This document shows, one piece after another, positions 8,139 to 16,753 of a DNA stretch of 47,874 nt. A program made the position numbers and the translations under genes. Every line of letters begins with the position of its first letter. Positions within the stretch are counted from its first letter, which is position 1. A model generated the notes under the pieces. It was not told the DNA's origin and ran no database searches. It was given only the letters and a program-made list of their open reading frames with translations. The stretch spans positions 1 through 47,874 of the forward strand of contig JAAYTB010000131.1 in assembly GCA_012523855.1 (NCBI GenBank), given 5' to 3'. The DNA is from Clostridia bacterium (GTDB lineage Bacteria > Bacillota > Clostridia > Clostridiales > Clostridiaceae).

Positions 8139-10808
8139 ATGAAGTGGTTTATGAAATCTCAGGAATCAGCAATCAATGAAATTGGCACAAACGTAGAAGA
8201 TGGTCTAACTACAGAAGAAGTTGCCAAAAAACAAGAAAAGTATGGGCTGAATAAATTAAAGGGTAAAAAGAAAAAAACAATTCTTCAAATGTTGTTAGCC
8301 CAATTAAACGACGTACTAATCTACATACTACTAGCAGCGGCGGTAATTTCCGTAATATTAGATGAGCCAAGTGATGCTATAGTTATTGGAGTGGTGGTTC
8401 TAATCAACGCAGTAGTTGGTGTAATTCAAGAATCTAAGGCTGAAAAATCTTTGGAAGCTCTTAAACAATTATCAACTCCTAAGGCTATTGTTAAGCGAAA
8501 TGGAGAATTGTTGGAGATACAATCTGAAGAAATAGTCCCTGGAGATATTATAATTATCGATGCAGGAAGGTATATTCCCTGCGATATCAGACTTATAGAA
8601 ACAGCAAATTTAAAGGTAGAAGAATCTGCCTTAACAGGAGAATCTGTACCTGTAGACAAGGATGCAAGTATTAATTTAGATGCGGAAGATACTCCTCTTG
8701 GAGATCAGAAGAACATGGCCTTTATGTCTACCCTAGCTACTTATGGTCGTGGAGTTGGTATTGCAGTTGGAACCGGTATGAATACAGAGATAGGTAAAAT
8801 TGCCAAGATGCTAGACGAGCAAGAAAACGAGCTTACCCCTCTTCAGAAAAAATTAGCTCAACTTGGTAAGTTTTTAGGTGCTGGCGCCATTGTTATCTGT
8901 ATACTTATGTTCCTTATTGGAATTTTAAGAGGCAATCCTCCCCTTGAAATGTTGTTAATAGCTATAAGCTTAGCTGTTGCTGCTATTCCTGAAGGCTTGG
9001 CCGCTATTGTTACTATTGTTCTGGCCATAGGTGTTCAAAAAATGATTAAGAAAAATGCTATTGTTAGAAAGTTACCTTCTGTTGAGACATTAGGTTCTGT
9101 TAACATAGTTTGTTCTGATAAAACTGGAACTCTTACACAAAATAAAATGACAGTAATGAAGTATTATGTTGATGGAGTTTTAAGTCCTATAAGTACGATG
9201 GATATTAATATTCCAAGCCATAAGCTCCTTCTAGAAAACATGATGCTTTGTAATGATGCTACCTACACTCCTACTTCAAAAACTGGAGACCCTACAGAAA
9301 TTGCTTTACTAGAAATGGGAGTTAAATTTAATATAACTACAGATGAATTAAATAAGACCTATAGAAGAGTTAATGAAATCCCTTTTGAATCCGACAGAAA
9401 ATTGATGACTACAGTAAATAAGTACGATAATGAATATTATGTAATGACCAAGGGTGCTATCGACAACCTTTTAAATATTTGTAGCAAGGCTTATATTAAT
9501 GGTGAGATTGTTCCCCTAACAGATGATATTAAGGCTAATATTATGAGCAGTTCAAACGCCATGTCTGATGATGCCTTAAGAGTTTTAGGCGGAGCTTATA
9601 AAGTTATTAATAATACTGAAGTTGAAATAGATACCCTTGAAAAAGATTTAACTTTCATAGGTCTAGTTGGTATGATTGACCCACCTAGAGAGGAAGTTAA
9701 GGATTCCATAACTCTTTGTAAACAGTCTGGAATTAAGACTATAATGATTACAGGAGACCATAAAAACACTGCTTTTGCTATTGCTAAAGAATTAGGTATA
9801 GCAGAGGATGAATCTCAAGCAATCTTTGGTACAGAACTTGATAAAATGAGCGACGAAGAACTTAAAGCTAAAATAGATGACTTAAGAGTTTTTGCTAGAG
9901 TTTCTCCTGAGCATAAGGTTAAAATAGTTAAGTCCTTTAAGGAAAAGGGAAATATTGTATCAATGACCGGTGACGGAGTTAACGACGCCCCTTCACTTAA
10001 GATGGCAGACATCGGTGTAGCTATGGGTATTACTGGTACCGACGTTGCTAAAGGTGCATCGGATATGGTTCTAACTGACGACAATTTCTCTGCTATAGTT
10101 GCTGCTATTGAAGAAGGTAGAAACATATTTAATAACATAAAGAAATCTGTACTATTCCTATTATCCTGTAACGCTGGTGAAATTGTTGCTTTATTCTTTG
10201 CCATACTATTAGGTTGGGAAGCTCCATTACTATCTATTCACATTCTATGGGTTAACCTTATTACTGACACTCTTCCAGCCCTATCTTTAGGAATGGACCC
10301 TAGTGATAAGGATGTAATGAAAGAAAAGCCAAGAGATCCAAATGAAAGCTTATTTGCTCATGGTGGTGGCGTTAAAGTTATACTTAACGGATTGCTAATA
10401 GGCCTATTAACCTTAATAGCCTTTGTTATTGGTGCAAGGATGTATACTGGTGCTGAAACACTCTTCCCTATCTTCCCTGCAAATATACCTGAAGATGCTT
10501 TAAGGCACGCAAGAACAATGGCCTTCGTAGTACTAAGTGTATCCCAACTGTTCCATTCCTTTAATATGAGGCACCCTGAAAAGTCTATATTCCAACTAGG
10601 CTTCTTCAGTAATAAATACTTAGTTGGAGCAGTTTTAATAGGTATATTACTACAAGATATTGTAATAACAGTACCTTTCTTAAGGAATGTTTTCAATGTC
10701 TTTGACTTAAACGGCAAAGATTGGGCTATTGTTGCAGTACTTTCTGTAATGCCTCTTCTTATTAATGAGATTGCTAAGCTAATAAAAAGAACTAGTAAAA
10801 AGGCATAA
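8139..10808 (+). CDS. SERCA-like cation P-type ATPase (Ca2+ and/or Mn2+ export)
   Basis: The 889-residue P2-type ATPase runs in the expected order: N-terminal cation ATPase domain, TGES loop (SALTGESVPVDK), helix 4 with AAIPEGLAAIVT, phosphorylation site SDKTGTLTQNKM, nucleotide domain, TGDGVNDAPSLK, then helices 5 and 6 with SCNAGEIVAL and ILWVNLITDTLPALSLGMDP. The Glu of PEGL, the Asn and Glu of NAGE, and the Asn and Asp of NLITD match the ion-binding side chains of SERCA pumps. The protein lacks the CPC motif of heavy-metal pumps. Bacterial relatives export Ca2+; the manganese riboswitch in its leader suggests Mn2+ is a relevant substrate here. ATG at 8139 follows AAGGGTG. Confidence 0.93.
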   Translation: MKWFMKSQESAINEIGTNVEDGLTTEEVAKKQEKYGLNKLKGKKKKTILQMLLAQLNDVLIYILLAAAVISVILDEPSDAIVIGVVVLINAVVGVIQESKAEKSLEALKQLSTPKAIVKRNGELLEIQSEEIVPGDIIIIDAGRYIPCDIRLIETANLKVEESALTGESVPVDKDASINLDAEDTPLGDQKNMAFMSTLATYGRGVGIAVGTGMNTEIGKIAKMLDEQENELTPLQKKLAQLGKFLGAGAIVICILMFLIGILRGNPPLEMLLIAISLAVAAIPEGLAAIVTIVLAIGVQKMIKKNAIVRKLPSVETLGSVNIVCSDKTGTLTQNKMTVMKYYVDGVLSPISTMDINIPSHKLLLENMMLCNDATYTPTSKTGDPTEIALLEMGVKFNITTDELNKTYRRVNEIPFESDRKLMTTVNKYDNEYYVMTKGAIDNLLNICSKAYINGEIVPLTDDIKANIMSSSNAMSDDALRVLGGAYKVINNTEVEIDTLEKDLTFIGLVGMIDPPREEVKDSITLCKQSGIKTIMITGDHKNTAFAIAKELGIAEDESQAIFGTELDKMSDEELKAKIDDLRVFARVSPEHKVKIVKSFKEKGNIVSMTGDGVNDAPSLKMADIGVAMGITGTDVAKGASDMVLTDDNFSAIVAAIEEGRNIFNNIKKSVLFLLSCNAGEIVALFFAILLGWEAPLLSIHILWVNLITDTLPALSLGMDPSDKDVMKEKPRDPNESLFAHGGGVKVILNGLLIGLLTLIAFVIGARMYTGAETLFPIFPANIPEDALRHARTMAFVVLSVSQLFHSFNMRHPEKSIFQLGFFSNKYLVGAVLIGILLQDIVITVPFLRNVFNVFDLNGKDWAIVAVLSVMPLLINEIAKLIKRTSKKA

Positions 10809-10859
10809 AAAATCACTGCACCATAGCAGTAGAGAATTTCAATAAAGATATTTTTTAAG

Positions 10860-10891
10860 CTCCTTCTTAGCTGGATAAGAAGGAGATTTTT
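10860..10891 (+). terminator. Terminator of the cation ATPase gene
   Basis: A 10-base-pair stem (CTCCTTCTTA / TAAGAAGGAG) with a 6-base loop is followed by ATTTTT. Confidence 0.87.
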
Positions 10892-10897
10892 GTCATA

Positions 10898-10925
10898 TTG
10901 ACTTATTAATTCATTGATGTAAAAT
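10898..10925 (+). promoter_or_regulatory. Predicted promoter of the DUF554 gene
   Basis: -35 TTGACT (10898-10903), 16 bases, -10 TAAAAT (10920-10925). It lies just after the preceding terminator. Confidence 0.55.
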
Positions 10926-10961
10926 AGTTATTATAGTATTTAGAATTGGAGGCTTATAGAG

Positions 10962-11651
10962 ATGTTAGGAACTTTTGTTAACTTTTTTGCTATTATAGTG
11001 GGCTCTACTTTAGGCTTGTTGTTAAGAGGCGGTATTTCCGACAGATTTAACAAAACAATTATGGAAGGTGTCTCATTATCGGTACTATTAATTGGTATAC
11101 AAGGTGCCTTAAAGGCTGAGAACATCTTGCTTGTAATTATCTCCATGTCCTTAGGTTCTCTTATAGGTGAAGGTATAGACCTAGATAAAAGACTAAAAAA
11201 CCTAGGGGACAAATTAGAAGCTAGATTTAGTAAGAGCAAGAGCAAAATTTCCGAAGGCTTTGTAAGTGCTAGCTTACTCTTTTGTGTAGGTGCCATGTCA
11301 ATTGTAGGCTCCTTGCAAAGTGGCGTGCAAAATGATCATAAAATTCTTTTTTCCAAGTCTATACTAGATGGCATTAGTTCCATAATCTTTACTTCTACAC
11401 TAGGTGTTGGAGTTATGTTATCTGCCTTTGCTGTATTAGTTTATCAAGGTTCCATCACTTTAGGATCAGCCTTTCTATTGCCCTTAATGACAGAGGCTGT
11501 AAAATTAAATATGGAGGCCTGCGGAAGTCTAATAATTATTGGACTAGCTTTAAATATGCTTGGATTAACAAAGATCAAGGTAGCCAATTTACTACCAGCA
11601 ATCTTCTTACCTATTCTATCACCTTACATAATGAATCTCTTTCACTTTTAG
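10962..11651 (+). CDS. DUF554 integral membrane protein (YdfK/YqgA family)
   Basis: The 229-residue, strongly hydrophobic protein begins MLGTFVNFFAIIVGSTLGLLLRGGI, the characteristic opening of DUF554 proteins. It continues with several membrane segments and CVGAMSIVGSLQSG, another conserved family block. Members are predicted multi-pass transporters with no firmly assigned substrate. The ATG at 10962 follows GGAGG at 9 bases. It has its own likely promoter and is not obviously coupled to its neighbours. The family call is confident; the role is unknown. Confidence 0.88.
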   Translation: MLGTFVNFFAIIVGSTLGLLLRGGISDRFNKTIMEGVSLSVLLIGIQGALKAENILLVIISMSLGSLIGEGIDLDKRLKNLGDKLEARFSKSKSKISEGFVSASLLFCVGAMSIVGSLQSGVQNDHKILFSKSILDGISSIIFTSTLGVGVMLSAFAVLVYQGSITLGSAFLLPLMTEAVKLNMEACGSLIIIGLALNMLGLTKIKVANLLPAIFLPILSPYIMNLFHF

Positions 11652-11758
11652 TTAAGACAAGAATATTAAAAAATATAGATAATTATGTTATAAATTGATA
11701 TTAAATGTTTCTTATCATATTATATAAGTAAGGAATCCCTTTTGGAGGTGCTAAACTT

Positions 11759-13153
11759 ATGTTTGTTGGAAGAAATTTCGAGTTAGAACAACTAAACAAA
11801 TTATATAGCAGAGAAGGCTTTCAATTAATAATCTTATACGGCCGGAGAAAAGTTGGTAAAAGTTCTCTTATAAAGGAGTTTATTAAAGATAAATACAGCC
11901 TCTATTACGGTCTTGATGAAAACACCGAAGAAGCTTCCATGGAGAATTTTCATAAGTTAATATGTAATTTCTTTAACCTTGATGAAGAAAGTCCCCCAGC
12001 TAACAGTTGGGAAGATTGCCTAAAAACTATCGCTGATAATAGCGGCAATAAAAAATTAGTTCTTGTTTTAGAGGAACTTTCATATATAGATCAAAATACT
12101 CCCCTATTTCTATCCCAATTAAAAAAAGCCATAGAAATCTTTTTTAAAAAAAGTCAGATTTTTCTCATAATTAGCGGTTCTGCTAATGGATTTATGGAAA
12201 AGACCTTTCTTAATCCTAAAAGCTCCCTTTATGGCTTGCAAACTGCTCAATTTAAAATTGAACCCTTTAGCTTTTTTGAATGTTCTCAGTTTTTCCCCCA
12301 TCTTTCAATTGAAGAAAAAGTTATCTATTACTCCACTCTAGGTGGTATACCTCAATATTTAATACAATTTGATTACAGCAAAGATTATGAATCAAATCTT
12401 ATGGAGTTTATTTTAAATAAAAGCTCTTACTTGTACAATGAGCCTGAAAACTATTTGAAAGCTCAAATCGAGGATCTTAACTTTGCTAATAGAATTTTAT
12501 CCTTACTCTCTAAAGGAGACTATAACTTAGAAAGATTTCATAATAAAAAGGTTACTACCGGTGAAGATTTAACTTTGATGATTAAGAAATTAGAAAATTT
12601 AAATATTATTAGCCGCCGAAGGTCTGTTGGTAAAAGCATAGTTAGTCCTTGGACTTTCAATAGGCTAGAAGATAACTTCTTTAGGTTCTGGTATCGATTT
12701 GTTTATAAAAATCGTGGTTTAATTGATATGAACATGATAAGTTATTTGATCCAAAATAAAATTAGAAGAGATTTAAATAGCCATATTGGCTATGTTTTTG
12801 AAGAGATTTCAATGGAATTTCTAAAAAGGTTAAATGCTGAATATAAATTACCTTTCGTATTTGAAACTATAGGCAGTTGGATTGGCTATAATCCAACTCT
12901 TCGCAAGCCCTCACAATTAGATATTGTAGCCACTAGCTATGATAAGGTTATAGTTGGTGAATGCAAGTGGAGCCAAAGCTTAACATCCCTTGAGGTCTTA
13001 GAAAACCTAGTTAAGAAATCTGAAACATTAAAGTACAAAAATAAGTATTATTGCTTATTTAGTAAAGCCGGTTATGAACAAAAGGTTTACGACTATGTAA
13101 AAAATAAAGACAACTTTTTTATATTTACCCTACAAGATCTAGATATTTTTTAA
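11759..13153 (+). CDS. AAA-type ATPase with C-terminal DUF234/PD-(D/E)XK-like nuclease domain
   Basis: The 464-residue protein opens MFVGRNFELEQLNKLY, typical of the archaeal-type ATPase family. Walker A is GRRKVGKS at about residues 28-35 and the Walker B-like stretch is LVLVLEELSYI. SGSANGFMEK fits a sensor region. A winged-helix-like middle (about 240-320) precedes a C-terminal domain with QLDIV and GECKW. D388, E401 and K403 form the D-x13-E-x-K pattern of PD-(D/E)XK nucleases, as seen in DUF234. Homologues are common in archaea and Clostridia and have no settled function; defence or DNA-processing roles are conjecture. ATG at 11759 follows GGAGGTG at 8 bases. The gene appears monocistronic. 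Confidence 0.85.
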   Translation: MFVGRNFELEQLNKLYSREGFQLIILYGRRKVGKSSLIKEFIKDKYSLYYGLDENTEEASMENFHKLICNFFNLDEESPPANSWEDCLKTIADNSGNKKLVLVLEELSYIDQNTPLFLSQLKKAIEIFFKKSQIFLIISGSANGFMEKTFLNPKSSLYGLQTAQFKIEPFSFFECSQFFPHLSIEEKVIYYSTLGGIPQYLIQFDYSKDYESNLMEFILNKSSYLYNEPENYLKAQIEDLNFANRILSLLSKGDYNLERFHNKKVTTGEDLTLMIKKLENLNIISRRRSVGKSIVSPWTFNRLEDNFFRFWYRFVYKNRGLIDMNMISYLIQNKIRRDLNSHIGYVFEEISMEFLKRLNAEYKLPFVFETIGSWIGYNPTLRKPSQLDIVATSYDKVIVGECKWSQSLTSLEVLENLVKKSETLKYKNKYYCLFSKAGYEQKVYDYVKNKDNFFIFTLQDLDIF

Positions 13154-13230
13154 AAAATTCAAAAATTCTTGTATAAATTTCCTTACCTTGTCAATAATTT
13201 ATGGTAGATGAAGGTAAAGGAAGTGATCAA

Positions 13231-14370
13231 ATGAAGAAAAACAAAAAAATTGGATTAGTAGTTTTATTAGTAATAGGAATTCTTATAAGCGGTTGGAGCA
13301 TCTATAACTCTGTAATAACTATGTCTCAAAACAATAACTCTGTTAAAAAAGTAGCTGATAATAATTCTTCTAATTCTAATAATAATGGCAATCCTTTAAT
13401 AATAGATGGCGAAGAAAGTGATGAAAATATCTTAGATTCAAATCCAGAAGATTCTTCTGACGATGCCGTATTTAACAATGATATGGAAGATATTGATGAA
13501 AAGTATATTATTTACACTGTAGAAGAAGATGAAACTTTAAAAGATATCTGTAAAAAATATTCAGATAACTGCCCTGTGCCAGTTTTATCAAAAGCTATAC
13601 TTAGACTAAACAATCTAAGTAGCTCCAGCAAAATTCGTCAAGGGAAAAAAATAAAAATACCAGAAAAATATATAAACAAGGGCATAAAATATACTGTTAG
13701 AACTGGCGATTCCCTTTCTTCTATTATTGCTCGATTCATGGAAGGCTATGATTATTTTGAAGCCTTAGAAATTATTAAAAATGATAATTTTTTAACCTCA
13801 GATACTATTAAAATTGGCGACCAACTCTATATTCAAGCAGATGATATAATAAAAGTTTCTAATCAGTTAGATGAAGTTCAGGATGAGGATGAGGATGAGG
13901 ATGAAGATTCAGATAAGGAATCAACAGATGATAAAAAAGATGAAGACAGTGAAACTATGAGCCAAAATCAGGAGAAATCAGAAGGCAATACTGCTTTGAA
14001 TTCCATTACTAATAGAATTGGCGACTTATTAACTTATACTGTGAAGAAAAATGATACTCTAAAATCAATTGCTAAAAATTACCATGATACTTGTCCTGTT
14101 CAAGTAGCCAGTAAAATTATTTTAGAAATAAACGGCTTGGATAGTAGTTCAGCTATAAAAGAAGGCATAAAGATCAAGCTACCTGAAAGCTACCTATCTG
14201 AAGGTAGCATATACAAGGTTAAGTCAGGAGATAGCCTTTCAAATATAGTGGCAGAAAACATGCCAGATGTTGACTATAATCTTGCCTTAAGGATTATAGT
14301 AGAGGACAACGACATAAAAAACTACACCATATATCCAAATCAAGAACTATTTATAGCATCAATAGATTAA
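13231..14370 (+). CDS. Membrane-anchored protein with four LysM-like segments in two tandem modules
   Basis: A short basic start (MKKNKKIG) is followed by one membrane segment (VVLLVIGILISGWSIY), so the rest should lie outside the cell. An Asn/Ser-rich linker leads to two copies of a paired unit. The first member of each pair has YTV-(E/K)-x-(D/N)-(E/D)TL, then a Cys pair about 10 apart (ICKKYSDNC versus SIAKNYHDTC, where the first Cys is lost) and ends IKIPE or IKLPE. The second starts YTVRTGDSLSSI or YKVKSGDSLSNI. These resemble LysM domains, which bind peptidoglycan or chitin-like glycans. An acidic linker rich in Glu and Asp separates the modules. The frame is open from 13201, but AAAGGAAG sits 7 bases ahead of the ATG at 13231. 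Ligand and role are unknown. Confidence 0.78.
   Translation: MKKNKKIGLVVLLVIGILISGWSIYNSVITMSQNNNSVKKVADNNSSNSNNNGNPLIIDGEESDENILDSNPEDSSDDAVFNNDMEDIDEKYIIYTVEEDETLKDICKKYSDNCPVPVLSKAILRLNNLSSSSKIRQGKKIKIPEKYINKGIKYTVRTGDSLSSIIARFMEGYDYFEALEIIKNDNFLTSDTIKIGDQLYIQADDIIKVSNQLDEVQDEDEDEDEDSDKESTDDKKDEDSETMSQNQEKSEGNTALNSITNRIGDLLTYTVKKNDTLKSIAKNYHDTCPVQVASKIILEINGLDSSSAIKEGIKIKLPESYLSEGSIYKVKSGDSLSNIVAENMPDVDYNLALRIIVEDNDIKNYTIYPNQELFIASID
13882..13905 (+). repeat. GATGAG hexanucleotide tandem repeat in the LysM protein gene
   Basis: Three perfect GATGAG units and one GATGAA follow each other in frame and encode Asp-Glu pairs in the acidic linker. Slippage by whole units would change the linker by two residues without shifting frame. 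Confidence 0.8.
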
Positions 14371-14409
14371 TAAAATTTTTCATATAAGTTAATATTTAAG
14401 TATCTATTA

Positions 14410-14439
14410 AAATAGACTATAATGATAGTCTATTTTTTT
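14410..14439 (+). terminator. Terminator of the LysM protein gene
   Basis: An 11-base-pair stem (AAATAGACTAT / ATAGTCTATTT) with a 4-base loop runs into seven consecutive T. Confidence 0.87.
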
Positions 14440-14497
14440 CTATCCTCATAACATGATTAGTGTCAAAATTATATAATACTCCAAAGTATTGTCCTTT

Positions 14498-14534
14498 TTC
14501 TATTTTACCTGTAAAATAGAAGTATAACTATAAT
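14498..14534 (+). promoter_or_regulatory. Perfect palindrome and -10 box upstream of the NfeD-flotillin operon
   Basis: TTCTATTTTAC (14498-14508) and its exact complement GTAAAATAGAA (14511-14521) flank two bases. A TATAAT follows at 14529-14534, so the palindrome covers the expected -35 position. No U-tract follows. A repressor or activator site is the simplest reading. Confidence 0.5.
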
Positions 14535-14563
14535 AGTAACAAACAGTATTAGGAGGGGTTTTA

Positions 14564-15214
14564 TTGAATGAATGGTGGAACGGTTTAAGTTTTGATCTTA
14601 AAATTTACTGGTTTCTAGCTATTCCTTTTACAGTTCTTTTCCTTATTCAAACCTTGCTGACTCTCATAGGAGTAATTGACTTTGACAGCTCTGATTTAGA
14701 TTTCGACGGATGTGATGATATGGATCTAGGTGACTCCCACCTTGATGTAGATAATCTAGACCTAGATGACAATTCTCACTTATCCGGCTCCGCAAGTTTT
14801 AGAGTCTTAACTATTCGAAACATTATAGTATTTTTCACAGTTTTTTCTTGGTCTGGAATAGTATTTACTAACAATGATTTTAATCCTATAACTACTATCA
14901 TTCTTTCTACTATCATCGGCTCTGTATTGGTCCTAATAATTAGTGGATTATACTATTTCTTCAGCCGGATGACGGAAGAAGGAAATATGGATTTAAGCAC
15001 TGCAATAAATACTGAGGCAAAAGTTTATCTTACAATACCAGCTAATGGCCAAGACAAAGGTAAGGTTATGGCCAAGGTACAAGGAGTACTGAGAGAGCTG
15101 TATGCAGTAACAGATGGTGATGCCATCCCTACTGGGGAAAAGGTTACTGTAGTTGAAGTAGTTGATAACCAGTACTTACTGGTTAGAAAAATATCATCAA
15201 TACAGGAGGTATAA
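14564..15214 (+). CDS. NfeD-like membrane protein (YuaF type), flotillin partner
   Basis: The 216-residue protein has an N-terminal membrane segment (YWFLAIPFTVLFLIQTLLTLIG), a short acidic loop (DFDSSDLDFDGCDDMDLGD), two further membrane segments (about 85-135) and a C-terminal OB-fold domain containing KVYLTIPANGQDKGKVM and VDNQYLLVRKI. This is the layout of NfeD proteins encoded next to flotillins, such as YuaF of Bacillus, which help organise membrane microdomains. The start is TTG at 14564 behind AGGAGGGG; the ATG at 14568 is in another frame. The stop lies one base before the flotillin ATG, and the flotillin ribosome site is inside this gene's last codons. Confidence 0.88.
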   Translation: MNEWWNGLSFDLKIYWFLAIPFTVLFLIQTLLTLIGVIDFDSSDLDFDGCDDMDLGDSHLDVDNLDLDDNSHLSGSASFRVLTIRNIIVFFTVFSWSGIVFTNNDFNPITTIILSTIIGSVLVLIISGLYYFFSRMTEEGNMDLSTAINTEAKVYLTIPANGQDKGKVMAKVQGVLRELYAVTDGDAIPTGEKVTVVEVVDNQYLLVRKISSIQEV

Positions 15215-15215
15215 C

Positions 15216-16652
15216 ATGGATTTTATTATCATTATAACCATAATAGCTGTAGCATTATTTACAACGATAATTGCACTATTATCTAGGTACAAAAAATGTC
15301 CATCGGACAGAATCTTAGTTATCTATGGTAAAACTGGTGCCGGAAAAAATGGAGACTATCCTTCCGCAAAATGTATTCATGGTGGAGCAGCTTTTATTTG
15401 GCCAATTATACAGAGCTATGAATTTCTTGACTTAACTCCGCTATCAATTGAAGTAAATCTTACAAAGTCTTTAAGCCGTCAGCATATTAGAGTTGACGTA
15501 CCTTCAAGGTTTACTGTTGGTATTTCCACAGACCCTGAAGTAATGCCAAATGCTGCTGAAAGATTATTAGGATTAGACCTTAGAAATATTCAAGATCTTG
15601 CAAAGGATATTATAGTTGGACAATTAAGATTAGTTATTGCTACTATGGAAATTGAAGAAATAAACACAGATAGGGATAAGTTCTTATCTAATGTTTCAAA
15701 ATGTGTAGAAGCAGAGCTTAATAAAATTGGTTTGAAACTTATCAACGTTAATATTACAGACATTCAAGACGAATCCGGCTACATAGACGCTCTAGGAAAA
15801 GAAGCTGCAGCAAAGGCTATTAATGACGCAAAGAAAAGTGTTGCTGAAAAGGACAGAGACGGTGCTATAGGTGAAGCTAACGCTCGAATGGAACAAAGAA
15901 TTAAAGTATCTGAAGCTAATTCCAAGGCTGTTGAAGGTGAAAACTTAGCCAAGATAACTGTAGCTAATTCTGAAGCACAAAGAAGAGAAAAGGAAGCTGA
16001 AGCTAATAGATTAGCTGTAGCTGCGGAAAAAGTACAAGCTGCTAAAGCTCTAGAAGAATCATATTCTGCAGAGCAAGCTGCTGAAAGAGCTCGTGCTGAA
16101 AAAGAAAGAGCTACTCAAACTGCTGACGTTATTGTACAAGCTGAAATAGAGAAGGAAAAAGCTCAAATTGATGCTGAAGCTGAGGCAGAAACTATAAGAA
16201 GAAAAGCCAAAGGTGAAGCAGACGCCATACTTTTCAAAATGCAGGCTGAAGCTAAGGGTATGTTAGAAATTCTTGAAAAGCAGGCTGAAGGTTACAGCAA
16301 GCTAGTTGCAGCTGCTGGTAACAATCCACAGGATGCTGTTACTATGATGATTGCCGATAAGCTTGAAGATATAGTTAAACTTCAGGTAGAAGCTATTAAG
16401 AACATTAAGATAGATAAGATCACCGTTTGGGACTCTATGAATGGAGGGGGCAAGGAAGGTAATACAACCACTGCCAATTTCCTTTCTGGAATGTTAAAAT
16501 CTATACCACCTTTCGAAGATGTTTTTAATATGGCTGGCCTACAATTACCAGAATATTTAACAGCTAAAAATAAGGAAAAAGAAGCTGAGGAAACCCCAAA
16601 ATCTGAAGGACTTATTGAAGAAGCTACAGAAGTAATTACTGAAGATAAGTAG
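15216..16652 (+). CDS. floT: Flotillin-like scaffold protein
   Basis: An N-terminal hydrophobic hairpin (MDFIIIITIIAVALFTTIIALL) anchors the protein. The SPFH/band-7 domain follows (about 30-200; SIEVNLTKSLSRQHIRVDVPSRFTV-type strands), then a long Ala/Glu-rich coiled coil (about 215-370; EANARMEQRIKVSEA and KEAEANRLAVAAEK). Flotillins oligomerise in functional membrane microdomains in Firmicutes and affect fluidity, signalling and secretion. The frame is open from 15162, but AGGAGG lies 6 bases before the ATG at 15216, giving 478 residues. It is co-transcribed with the NfeD partner. The C-terminus is acidic (EKEAEETPKSEGLIEEATE). Confidence 0.92.
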   Translation: MDFIIIITIIAVALFTTIIALLSRYKKCPSDRILVIYGKTGAGKNGDYPSAKCIHGGAAFIWPIIQSYEFLDLTPLSIEVNLTKSLSRQHIRVDVPSRFTVGISTDPEVMPNAAERLLGLDLRNIQDLAKDIIVGQLRLVIATMEIEEINTDRDKFLSNVSKCVEAELNKIGLKLINVNITDIQDESGYIDALGKEAAAKAINDAKKSVAEKDRDGAIGEANARMEQRIKVSEANSKAVEGENLAKITVANSEAQRREKEAEANRLAVAAEKVQAAKALEESYSAEQAAERARAEKERATQTADVIVQAEIEKEKAQIDAEAEAETIRRKAKGEADAILFKMQAEAKGMLEILEKQAEGYSKLVAAAGNNPQDAVTMMIADKLEDIVKLQVEAIKNIKIDKITVWDSMNGGGKEGNTTTANFLSGMLKSIPPFEDVFNMAGLQLPEYLTAKNKEKEAEETPKSEGLIEEATEVITEDK

Positions 16653-16688
16653 TTGTAAATAGGTTTTAATATCAAATACAAATAATAT

Positions 16689-16726
16689 AAAAAATAGCCT
16701 CAACACAAAGATTGAGGCTATTTTTT
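16689..16726. terminator. Bidirectional terminator between flotillin and thrC
   Basis: A perfect 15-base inverted repeat (AAAAAATAGCCTCAA / TTGAGGCTATTTTTT) with an 8-base loop gives U-runs on both strands. It lies between converging genes. Confidence 0.9.
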
Positions 16727-16753
16727 ATATATCTTAAGAAGGATTAAAGTCCT

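Noticed and set aside
13201..13230. Earlier ATG of the LysM protein
   Set aside because: No ribosome site precedes it, and the site for the later ATG is inside this segment.
15162..15215. Longer flotillin N-terminus overlapping nfeD
   Set aside because: The AGGAGG and spacing point to the ATG at 15216, which also gives the normal hydrophobic start.
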